64,000 bases of DNA from contig JAPJBO010000853.1 of NCBI GenBank assembly GCA_030068145.1, positions 35,171 to 99,170 of the forward strand, in the 5' to 3' direction. The translations under genes were made by a program, and so were the position numbers. Origin of the DNA: Diplonema papillatum (taxonomy: Eukaryota > Euglenozoa > Diplonemea > Diplonemida > Diplonemidae). The notes below the pieces were generated by a model that was not told where the DNA came from, ran no database searches, and saw only the letters and a program-made list of their open reading frames with translations. Shown here in pieces: positions 55,501 to 63,100 of the stretch; positions within the stretch are counted from its first letter, which is position 1; each line of letters opens with the position of its first letter.

Positions 55501-56849
55501 GAGAAGAGGGATGAAGTCCTGGTTGCAACATCGAGCAAGTTGGTAGTGATGCAGATGAAGAGCAACGGACGACTGCAGACAGTTGGTTCACTTGATGCAG
55601 TTTACATTGCAATAGTTCCGAGCGAGCTTCAGAAGGAAGTAGCATACGGACTGCGTAGCAACAGACTTGACATCATTGACACGTCAACAGTTTCGTTACC
55701 TAAGGTTGTTGGGTATGTGTCCATGCCAAGTTCGAGATGTGCAAACCTTGAACAGATGACTATCGGAACAGGACACGTAGTTTACGCTAGTTGCGACTCT
55801 GACGGCATCTTCGCAGTTGACGTCTCATCGAACACTGCACCGAAGTTGCTCGGAAGCAACGTTGCAGTTGCCAAGCCTGCTTCAGGTTCCTCGAAAGGTT
55901 TGCTGGTTGACGAGTCACGTTTTCTGTTGTTTGCAGTCACGATGGGCTCGACCGTCCACTTGTACAATGTCAGCAGTCCATCAGCACCAGTCGAGATCAC
56001 GACTGCAAAGACGGGTGACAGAGCTTTCGAAATGGCACAGTCTGGGACTATTGTGTATGTTGCAGCAGATTCGCAGTTGGAGATCTTCCAAACGAACAAC
56101 AACGGAAAAGTGATCCTTGAGAAGGTGAGCTTCTGCTGTCAGTACGGGCCCGACATGTTCATTGTTGGTATTGACCACTTTAACGGCCTCATCTATGCAT
56201 CAGACCACGGCGGCAATGGTTTCTTGGTTGTGATGAATGTGACGGACCCGCACAATCCGTACTACATCGGGCACAGGGACTTCCCGCCAGCTACTGGTGG
56301 TAGTGCACTGGGCAAAGAAGGCATTTTCGTGGCGACACTCAGCGATGATGTGACACGTGTGTTCATTGCAGCTGATCACGGTGGTCTTGTTGTTACTTCG
56401 GACACGTTGCCAGCTGCTACGCCGATTCCTGTGACCTACTCACCGCCGGCGCCACCTGCACCGCTTGATTGTTCTCATCTGATTGTGCAACCGAAGGTTC
56501 AATACCAGCCATCTTGTCCTGAAGGCAAAGTGTTGATGAACGAGCATGTCATCAACGGTTGTAGTGACAGCATTTGCTCTGAGTTGACCGATGGAGCCTT
56601 CGCTGAATTCGACGGAGCTGCGAACAAGTACTTCAAGAAGAGTGGCACGAGTTGCAGTGTTGTAACTGATGCAAGTGCCACAGTGTCTCACTCTGTGTGC
56701 GGAACAGCAGCCCCTCACATTTCGTATTACGAGGTTCACAAAGACGATATTCTGAAGGACGGGTCCAAAGTGAAAGAAGTGTGTTTGCTTGGTTCCGACA
56801 AGAATGACGTTGCAGTTGCTACTGACAAAGCTGTCACCATTTTGCGCGC
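43564..56849 (+). repeat. 13.3-kb direct repeat, copy 2 (partner 15189-28474)
   Basis: This is the tandem copy of gene 1. Single-base differences noted by eye are at 52653, 53850, 54381, 55269, 55839, 56013 and 56580; none was noticed before 52.6 kb. The differences are thus concentrated towards the 3' end of the shared tract. Confidence 0.9.
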
Positions 56850-56889
56850 TGACGACATCTGTGGGGTTTGTGCCTGTGTCTCATCTTGA
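43564..56889 (+). CDS. Second giant propeller-array membrane protein, N-terminal reading frame (ends at a frameshift)
   Basis: This frame of 4441 codons is the tandem paralogue of the gene at 15189. The start gives MLSTEWLLLLTSLLFGSTLA, a signal peptide nearly identical to that of gene 1. Modules 1 to 10 and the first part of module 11 follow with almost complete identity, at a constant 28375-bp offset. At about 56856 one extra base (GACGACATCTGTGGGG against GACGATTCTGTGGGG in gene 1) shifts the frame, and translation would end at TGA 56887-56889 after residues DICGVCACVSS. Such a product would be secreted without the transmembrane anchor. Because the correct frame resumes at 57121 and stays open to the window edge, I treat both parts as one gene carrying a recent mutation or a sequence error. 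Confidence 0.85.
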   Translation: MLSTEWLLLLTSLLFGSTLAAVPTTLNCSSVSVQARATDKPPCLPPQTVTNEFIADTCMSVYCNDLPDGAVAAAGVSDYSFVVKSGGTCSWTDSYVYVPSYSVCGSAAPHTSFLDVHRDDVLADFAVANDVSVFGSSSNDIAVATTEGLTLLRADDSLGFNRVGVLPGSYTGVLAAAHDADVMYALWPRRFDIVNLLPPQNPTVLGTVELPVTKCDALALYTAATPPTRIVYVSCSTDGVLAVDASVDGSPALLSSTPVVAAPLNSEVRDAVVDVARSILFVMSDDGVYMYSLAAPSSPSLLTSKPSVDPVQRAALGGTNLFVAVGTNVLIFDTSSGTSLVLHATCCAQGMTGLHLIDVAVYEDLVFAVGTSNDRLLVIDVSDVTAPYYVGHRDLPTGYSQGKRVVVAKLNDGFVRVFDVAGAGGLMVFSDTPPEDAPTPATPMPAPPMLPPDCSSLYLHDPTSNSDNCATGDVLMSEHTVEACMQPVCASMQVSWNGAGIDGAANAVLIKSGSTCSFGTYTGTPERYICGPAPPHSTYLEQYDDGFLPAFSRTNDVCILHEARDEILVANSVELSVLVLTSNGRFTKTGALPVGYIAVEPSKADSSLVYGVQPHGLDIIDASNPSKPSVVGSVTLPSFSCGNIAQFNDSVRHIAYIACSNEGVFAVDVSTSTQPVVLGFQKSVVKASSGTGKGLLVDQARKLLFQVTYGETVHMYNVADAEAPVEVATGKTGAASYEMAMDGTVLFVAAKTTLRIFQTAGSASLTELSWCCHYGPDLFLVGLVHYNGLIYASDHKGVSDMVVMNVTDPTQPYYIGHRAVPGGSAGKEGIDIATLSDMTTRVFMAVDHGGVIVFSDVPPAVTDAPPTKAPPPPPHEYECSDFDTQVKVPYMPACSGDRVLMSKHVVEGCLTTLCGALPDGAVVQYDGPNGNFLTKSGIACSFGGSSLPATHAVCGRAAPHVSFFEVQAGVFQSGAKVREVCILGSDKNDIAVATNKDVTILRAEESTGFTPVARIAGDFMAVVGSLADKDVLLALKPNGFSIIDLYPPEDAKVISTVSLPSSACHGLTQHKTASSHYAYATCHGEGVFAIDITDSTNISVVGGGMLFKPASGNPKGAFVEVATARLYVGTEGGNSGTHMYDISNPLAPIELGFQKTSRNSFEIFAKDNIVYVVQDDTLEIFDGSTGTLTHLSSCCPGAPSMYLVGVDFYDSMIYASDHAGAIVMVMNVSDPSNPYFMGHKDAMTGVGGKEGIAVGALGDGIVRVFQADDGGGLVVFSDVRPPPTPVPATPMPSPPRTPPDCSSLYIHDASATGLTCASGDTLMGEHVVEACQTEVCSRLQASSSAAYDGGSNAVISKDAGGTCSLTTASGVTNNVCGSSPPYTTYLEAYDDGFLPAFSRTNDVCALPDSQDEVVVATDRGLVVMQVKSDRSLRAVGFYDAGFVAVIGSEMQRNVVLGVNGNGLQLIDTSVPALPTKLGSVSVPSGKCGNLEQMEIGANLFVFVSCNSDGIFLIDVSTATAPVLMNGGAAVAKPSTGSSKGLFVDEQRKLLFVTTTGPGLHMYNVTDPVAPAELFVERPDHAAYEVVLRNTILYVGADNTLEIYQTADSTGKLVLSQLSWCCHYAPDMFIVGIDELDGVVYASDHGGNGFLTAMNVTDPHEPYYMGHREFPPATGGRPLGKEGVFLAKMSDGIVRVFVAADHGGLMVFSDVKPEATPAPLTPTPPQPPQPMDCDHLIVQPVIQYQPDCPLGKVLTNKHVLEQCNNNICSDMPDGAAAQYDGTSNSFFKKTGTSCSIVSDAQASASHSVCGTAAPHIAYYNVLKDGILLPDSKTREVCVLGSDSNDIAVATSKGLSILRSSDSIGFVPVSHVPGDFMACEGSPTDADVLFAVKPNGFMIISLYPPSQPTVLGSASISSGACHGMIRYVKGSKNYVYVTCHGEGIFVVDVANDTNPVLFNNGAKVFTSASGNPKGGCVDVARDLFFIGTEGGNSGVEMWDFTDPLDPQHLHYMKTQFRAFEMLLRGNYLFVVQDDTLEVFDTSDNKNLASVASCCGLNGPSMYAVGIAQYGDMIYTSDHAGALVVVINATDPENPFYVGHQDAKTGVGGKEGMVAAKLGDGIVRVFQADDGGGLVVFSDEPPAPTPAPQTPMPSPASTPPDCSALYIHDSTSDGKTCPEGDTLQSEHIIEACSAVLCGKVDVSWPGVGFSGQSGKAYRKIGATCEFGDYSGSLANYICGPSPPHTTYMEVYDDGFLPPFQRAADLCMLGEKRDEVLVATSSKMVVLEMKSNGRFQTAGSLDAVYIAIVPSELQKEVAYGLRSNRLDIIDTTTHTLPKIVAYVSMPSSRCANLEQMAIGTGHIVFASCDSDGIFAVDVSSNTAPKLLGSNKPVAKPTSGSPKGLLIDESRLLLFAVTMGSTVHLYNVSSPSAPVEITTAKTGDRAFEMAQSGTIVYVAADSQLEIFQTNNNGKVILEKVSFCCQYGPDMFIVGIDHFNGLIYASDHGGNGFLVVMNVTDPHNPYYIGHRDFPPATGGSALGKEGIFVATLSDFVTRVFVAADHGGVVVFSDTLPAPTPAPFTYAPPAPPQPLDCSHVVIQVAKPFQDCPTGLVLMNDHVINMCSSVLCPSLPDAGVAKFDGIDNYVFKNIASACSIERDDVNTPSYSVCGKAAPHLAYYQVHKDDILVDGAKAKEVCLLGSDKNDIAVATDKAITIMRADDSLGFAPVAHVSGNYMALSPSEADADVLFAVKPNGFSIVSLYPPSQPLVLSTLSISSGACHGMIQYLKGSRHYVYVTCHGEGIFVIDVANITNPVFFNNGAKVFTSASGNPKGGCIDVARDLFFIGTEGGNSGIEMWDFTDPLNPQHLSYQRTEHRAFESIIQDAFLYVVQDDTLEVFDTADRKNLKSISRCCTNAPSLYMVGVDYYDNMIYASDHGKGMVVAINVTDPYNPFYVGHQDAQTGVGGKEGVVVGMLGDGIVRVFQADDGGGLIVFSDVPPTPTPVPLTPMPSPPLTPPDCSVLYIHDSTTDGKTCLEGDVLMSEHTLDACTATICSSLQVSWAGVGYDGPTGHLFTKSGTTCSFISDSTVPQYFACGSAPPHTTYVEVYDEGYLPPFQRTADTCMLGEKRDEVLVATSSKLVVMQMKSNGRLQTVGSLDAVYISIVPSELQKEVAYGLRSNRLDIIDTSTVSLPKVVGYVSIPSSRCANLEQLAIGTGHVVYASCDSDGIFAVDVSSNTVPKLLGSNKNVAKPSSGSAKGLLVDESRLLLFAVTMGSTVHLYNVSSPSAPVEITTAKTDDRAFEMAQSGTIVYVAADSQLEIFQTNNNGKVILEKVSFCCQYGPGMFIVGIDHFNGLIYASDHGGNGFLVVMNVTDPHNPYYIGHRDFPPATGGSALGKEGIFVATLSDDVTRVFIAADHGGLVVTSDTLPAATPIPVTYSPPAPPAPLDCSHLIVQPKVQYQPSCPEGKVLMNEHVINGCSDSICSELTDGAFTEFDGAANKYFKKSGTSCSVVTDASATVSHSVCGTAAPHISYYEVHKDDILKDGSKVREVCLLGSDKNDVAVATDKAVTILRADDSVGFVPVSHLDGNFMAVQASLTDADVLFGLKPNGFSIISVYPPSAPSTLASVSISSNACHGMIQYLKGLKHYVYVTCHGEGIFVIDVINDKPTLFNNGAKVFTSASGNPKGGCVDVSRDLFFIGTEGGNSGVEMWDFTDPLDPQYLHYMKTQFRAFEMLLRGNNLFVVQDDTLEVFDTSDNKNLKSISRCCDDSAPSLYMVGVDYYDNMIYASDHAKGMVVVINITDPYNPFYVGHQDAQTGVGGKEGIAVGMLGDGIVRVFQADDGGGLIVFSDVPPAPTPVPQTPMPSPPLTPPDCSAVYIHDSTTDGKLCLEGDVLMSEHIIDACTSTVCSLVDVSWSGASFDGASNTVFKKSGSTCTFSSDTTTPRYYICGPSPPHTTYVEVYDEGYLPPFQRTADTCMLGEKRDEVLVATSSKLVVMQMKSNGRLQTVGSLDAVYIAIVPSELQKEVAYGLRSNRLDIIDTSTVSLPKVVGYVSMPSSRCANLEQMTIGTGHVVYASCDSDGIFAVDVSSNTAPKLLGSNVAVAKPASGSSKGLLVDESRFLLFAVTMGSTVHLYNVSSPSAPVEITTAKTGDRAFEMAQSGTIVYVAADSQLEIFQTNNNGKVILEKVSFCCQYGPDMFIVGIDHFNGLIYASDHGGNGFLVVMNVTDPHNPYYIGHRDFPPATGGSALGKEGIFVATLSDDVTRVFIAADHGGLVVTSDTLPAATPIPVTYSPPAPPAPLDCSHLIVQPKVQYQPSCPEGKVLMNEHVINGCSDSICSELTDGAFAEFDGAANKYFKKSGTSCSVVTDASATVSHSVCGTAAPHISYYEVHKDDILKDGSKVKEVCLLGSDKNDVAVATDKAVTILRADDICGVCACVSS

Positions 56890-57120
56890 TGGCAACTTCA
56901 TGGCAGTTCAAGCGTCTCTCACCGATGCAGACGTCTTGTTCGGGTTGAAGCCAAACGGTTTCTCGATCATCAGCGTGTATCCCCCTTCTGCACCATCTAC
57001 ATTGGCCAGTGTGTCTATATCCAGCAACGCCTGCCTGGGCATGATCCAGTATCTGAAAGGATTGAAGCACTACGTGTATGTGACATGCCACGGTGAAGGC
57101 ATCTTTGTCATTGATGTCGC
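56851..57120 (+). other. Frameshifted patch inside gene 2
   Basis: Between about 56857 and 57118 the true protein sequence (SVGFVPVSHLDGNF and onward) lies in the next frame. A one-base gain opens the patch. Near 57117-57120 a one-base loss closes it, relative to the expected GATGTCGCCAACGAC type of sequence (or a two-base gain relative to the homologous gene 1 module). In between, CACGG has become CTGGG at about 57035, replacing the conserved CHGM with CLGM. This cluster of changes is odd within otherwise near-identical DNA. Confidence 0.85.
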
Positions 57121-60100
57121 AACGACACGCACCCAACCCTCTTCAACAACGGCGCCAAAGTGTTCACATCTGCGTCAGGCAACCCGAAGGGAGGATGTGT
57201 TGATGTTTCGCGGGACTTGTTCTTCATTGGCACCGAAGGAGGCAACTCTGGTGTTGAGATGTGGGACTTCACCGACCCTCTCGACCCACAATACCTGCAC
57301 TACATGAAGACGCAGTTCCGTGCCTTTGAGATGCTTCTCCGTGGCAACAATCTCTTCGTTGTGCAAGACGACACGTTGGAAGTCTTCGACACATCAGACA
57401 ACAAAAACCTGAAGTCGATCAGCCGGTGCTGTGACGACAGTGCTCCTTCCCTGTACATGGTGGGTGTTGACTACTACGACAACATGATCTATGCGTCGGA
57501 CCACGCCAAGGGGATGGTTGTTGTCATCAACATCACGGACCCTTACAACCCTTTCTATGTTGGTCACCAGGATGCACAGACTGGAGTAGGTGGGAAGGAA
57601 GGCATCGCAGTTGGAATGCTCGGAGATGGTATTGTTCGCGTGTTCCAAGCAGATGATGGAGGTGGTCTGATTGTGTTCTCCGATGTGCCGCCTGCACCAA
57701 CACCAGTGCCTCAAACACCGATGCCTTCACCTCCGTTGACACCACCTGACTGTTCCGCTGTGTACATTCATGACTCGACGACAGATGACAAACTGTGTCT
57801 TGAAGGCGATGTGTTGATGAGTGAACACATTATTGATGCATGTACAAGCACTGTTTGTTCATTGGTGGACGTCTCGTGGTCTGGTGCTAGTTTTGATGGA
57901 GCAAGCAACACCGTTTTCAAGAAGTCAGGATCAACCTGCACGTTTTCGTCAGACACTACGACACCACGGTACTACATCTGCGGTCCTTCGCCTCCGCACA
58001 CAACATACGTGGAAGTGTATGACGAAGGATACTTGCCACCGTTCCAACGAACAGCTGATACATGCATGCTGGGCGAGAAGAGAGATGAAGTCCTGGTTGC
58101 AACATCGAGCAAGTTGGTAGTGATGCAGATGAAGAGCAACGGACGACTGCAGACAGTTGGTTCACTTGATGCAGTTTACATTGCAATAGTTCCGAGCGAG
58201 CTTCAGAAGGAAGTAGCATACGGACTGCGTAGCAACAGACTTGACATCATTGACACGTCAACAGTTTCGTTACCTAAGGTTGTTGGGTATGTGGTCATGC
58301 CAAGTTCGAGATGTGCAAACCTTGAACAGATGACTATCGGAACAGGACACGTAGTTTACGCTAGTTGCGACTCTGACGGCATCTTCGCAGTAGACGTCTC
58401 ATCGAACACTGCCCCTAAGTTGCTTGGAAGCAACGTTGCAGTTGCCAAGCCTGCTTCAGGTTCCTCGAAAGGTTTGCTGGTTGACGAGTCACGCCTCCTG
58501 TTGTTCGCCGTCACGATGGGTTCGACCGTCCACTTGTACAATGTCAGCAGTCCATCAGCACCAGTCGAGATCACGACCGCAAAGACTGGTGACAGAGCTT
58601 TCGAAATGGCACAGTCTGCGACTATTGTGTATGTTGCAGCAGATTCGCAGTTGGAGATCTTCCAAACTAACAACAACGGAAAAGTGATCCTTGAGAAGGT
58701 GAGCTTCTGCTGTCAGTACGGGCCTGACATGTTCATTGTTGGTATTGACCACTTTAACGGCCTCATCTATGCATCAGACCACGGTGGCAATGGGTTCTTG
58801 GTTGTGATGAATGTGACGGACCCGCACAATCCGTACTACATCGGGCACAGGGACTTCCCGCCAGCTACTGGTGGTAGTGCACTGGGCAAAGAAGGCATTT
58901 TCGTGGCGACACTCAGCGATGATGTGACACGTGTGTTCATTGCAGCTGATCACGGTGGTCTTGTTGTTACTTCGGACACGTTGCCAGCTGCTACGCCGAT
59001 TCCTGTGACCTACTCACCGCCGGCGCCACCTGCACCGCTTGATTGTTCTCATCTGATTGTGCAACCGAAGGTTCAGTACCAGCCATCTTGTCCTGAAGGC
59101 AAAGTGTTGATGAACGAGCATGTCATCAACGGTTGTAGTGACAGCATTTGCTCGGAGTTGACCGATGGAGCCTTCGCTGGATTTGACGGAGCTGCGAACA
59201 AGTACTTCAAGAAGAGTGGCATGAGTTGCAGTGTTGTAACTGATGCAAGTGCCACAGTGTCTCACTCTGTGTGCGGAACAGCAGCTCCTCACATTTCGTA
59301 TTTCCGTGTTCACCAAGACGGTGTTTTCCCTGTTGGTGCGAAGGTGAAAGAAGTTTGCTTGTTGGGTTCTGATAATAATGACATTGCAGTTGCAACACAT
59401 AAGGGGCTTACTATTCTGCGAGCCGGAAATTCCATTGCTTTCATGGCAGTAGCGCGTTTAGAAGGCGATTTCATGGCTGTTTCGGGTTCTTTGACCGATG
59501 CAGATGTTCTTTTCGGACTGAAATCTAGCGGTTTCTCGGTTGTCAGCCTCTATCCGCCTGGTCAACCGACGATGTTGGGGAGTGTGAATATCGGAAGCTT
59601 CGTTTGCCACGGCATGATTCAATACCTGAAAGGGGCAAAACATTTCATGTACGTGACGTGCCATGGAGACGGGATTTTTATTGTTGATCTCGCAAGCGAA
59701 ACTAAGCCGGTGCTCTTCAACAATGGTGTGAAAGTGTTCACATCTGCGTCAGGCAACCCGAAGGGAGGTTGTGTTGATGTTTCCCGAGACTTGTTCTTCA
59801 TTGGCACCGAAGGAAGCAACTCTGGTGTTGAGATGTGGGACTTGACAGACCCCCTTGACCCACAGTACCTGCACTACATGAAGACAGACTTCCGTGCCTT
59901 CGAAATGCTTCTTCGTGCTGTATTTCTCTTCGTTGTGCAAGACGACACGTTGGAAGTCTTCGACACATCCGACAACAAGAACCTGAAGTCGATCAGCCGA
60001 TGCTGTGACGACAGAGCTCCTTCCCTGTACATGGTGGGTGTTGACTACTACGACAACATGATCTATGCATCGGACCACGCGAAGGGCATGGTTGTTGTCA

Positions 60101-63100
60101 TCAACATCACAGATCCTTACAACCCGTTCTATGTTGGTCACCAGGATGCACAGACTGGAGTAGGTGGGAAGGAAGGCATCGCAGTTGGAATGCTTGGGGA
60201 TGGCATTGTTCGCGTGTTCCAAGCAGATGATGGAGGTGGTCTCATCGTCTTTTCGGATGTGCCGCCTCCTCCAACGCCTGCTCCACAGACATTTATGCCG
60301 TCACCACCAGAAGTACGCCCGAACTGTGGGGAACTGTACATTCACGACTCTGGGCTAGACGGAGAGTTGTGCCTGACAGGAGATACGTTACAAAATGACC
60401 ACATCGTCATCGCTTGCATGGCAACCGTTTGCGACTTGCTAGACTCATCGTGGGAAGGTGTCAAGTTTGATGGGCCATCTGGTAAGCTTGTGTCACGTGG
60501 AGGTGCCATTTGTGGAATCATTGGCTTTCCCGGGTCAGTGACACGCAGCATATGTGGTCCTTCACCGCCACACACCCACTACATGACAATTTTCAACCAT
60601 GGATTCCTCCCATCATTCGAGCGCACAGTTGACGTCTGTCTCCTGGGAGCCAACAGGGATGAAGTGTTGGTGGCAACTACAGCCAAAATGGTTGTTATGA
60701 AGATGACAGCTAAAGGTCAGCTCGAATCAGTCGGATCGCTGGATGCGTATTATGTCGCAATTGTGTCGTCTGCCTTTGAGAACGAAATAGCTTACGGGCT
60801 GCGAGGCAGCCGTTTCGATGTAATTGACACATCGACACCATCTGCTCCTTGGATTGTGGGATATTTGAGCATGCCCAGTACAACTTGCGCCAATCTTGAA
60901 CAAGTGAGAGCAGGCACCACAAACTTTGTCTACGCAAGCTGCGGCTCAGATGCGATTTTTTGTGTGGATGTAACTAACAGAGCAAAACCATTTCTGCTTG
61001 GATCAAGAAAACCGGTAGCAAATCCGGCTAGTGGACCAAGCAAAGGGCTGTCCGTAGACAAGACGAGACTTCTGCTGTTTGTCGGCACCAGCGGCAATGC
61101 TGTGCATATGTACAACGTTTCAGATCCCGCAGCACCTGGCATGGTGAAAGTATTGCCAACCGATGCAACCGCCTTCGAGTTGGCACTGCACGAAAACATC
61201 CTTTATGTAGCCGCAGATACTAGACTCGAGATATTTCAAACCGCTGATAGCCTTGGAAAAACAACGTTTGAGAAAATTAACTGGTGCTGTCACTTCGGGC
61301 CGCCGATGTTCATTGTGGGCCTGTATTACTACAACGGGCTGATTTACGCATCAGACCACGGCGGTGATGGGTTGCTGGTAGTCATAAATGTTACTGATCC
61401 GACTCAAGCATACTACCTTGGACACAAGAATCTGCCATCAGTGACCGGAGGAAAATCGCTGGGAAATGAAGGAATCTTCGTAGCGGCTCTCAGTGACCGA
61501 GTGGCACGTGTGTTCCTGGCAGCGGACATGGGGGGCCTTCTCGTCTTCTCTGATTCCGAACCAACTTCTACCCCAACCCCTGTAACTTATGCGCCTCCGC
61601 CACCTTCTTCACCGCTCGACTGCACACATCTTCTTATCCGGCGAAAAACGGCGATTCAACCCGATTGCCCCCAAGGCAAAGTACTTGCCAACCAACACAT
61701 AGTCAACCAATGTCACGATACTATTTGTTCTAGCCTCCCCGAATCCGCCTCAGCACAGTACGATGGGCCTTCAAGCAAGTTCCTGAAGAAGTCGTCTTCA
61801 TTGTGTTCGTTCATAACAGATTCCACAACAGAAACGACATACTCTGTGTGCGGAGAAACGGCCCCTCACACTGCATATTACGAAGTGCACACCGACGATC
61901 TTCTGAAAGAAGGGTCGAGAGTGAGGGAAGTCTGCTTGCTTGGGTCCGACAAAGATGATATTGTGGTTGCATCTGACAAAGGGCTTACTATCTTGCGAGC
62001 GGCCACATCAGTCTCATTCCTTCCTGTTGCTCACATAGACGGGGTTTTCACCGCCATTCAAGCATCTCTCACTCATGCAGATGTCCTGTTCGGATTGAAG
62101 CCCAATGTGTTCTCTGGTATCAGTTTGTATCCTCCTTCTCAACCAGCTATTTTGGGCAGGGTGCTGATTCCCAGCCTTTCATGCAACTGCATGGCTCAGT
62201 ATCTGAAGGGATCGAAGCACTACATGTACGTTACATGCTATGCGGAAGGAATCTTTGTAATTGATGTCTCGAGCGATGCGGATCCAGTGCTTTTGAACAA
62301 CGGTGCGAACGTGTTCACATCTGCGTCAGGCAACCCGAAGGGAGGACGTGTTGACACTGACCGAGACTTGTTCTTCATTGGTACAGAAGGTGACAACTTT
62401 ACTGTCGAGATGTGGGACATCGCAGACCCCCTTGACCCCCAGTTCCTGCACTTCATGAAGACCGACTTCCATCCCTTTGAGATGCTTCTCCGTGGCAACA
62501 ATCTCTTCGTTGTGCAAGACGGCACATTGGAAGTCTTTGACACATCAGACAACAAAAACCTGAAGTCGATCAGCCGATGCTGTGACGACAGTGCTCCTTC
62601 CCTGTACATGGTGGGTGTTGACTACTACGACAACATGATCTATGCATCGGACCACGCCAAGGGGATGGTTGTTGTCATCAACATCACGGATCCTTACAAC
62701 CCGTTCTATGTTGGTCACCGGGATGCACAGACTGGAGTAGGTGGGAAGGAAGGCATCGCAGTTGGAATGCTCGGAGATGGTATTGTTCGCGTGTTCCAAG
62801 CAGATGATGGAGGTGGTCTGATTGTGTTCTCCGATGTGCCGCCTGCACCAACACCAGTGCCTCAAACACCGATGCCTTCACCTCCGTTGACACCACCTGA
62901 CTGTTCCGCTGTGTACATTCATGACTCGACGACAGATGACAAACTGTGTCTTGAAGGCGATGTGTTGATGAGTGAACACATTATTGATGCATGCACAAGC
63001 ACTGTTTGTTCATTGGTGGACGTCGCGTGGTCTGGTGCTAGTTTTGATGGAGCAAGCAACACCGTTTTCAAGAAGTCAGGATCAACCTGCACGTTTTCGT

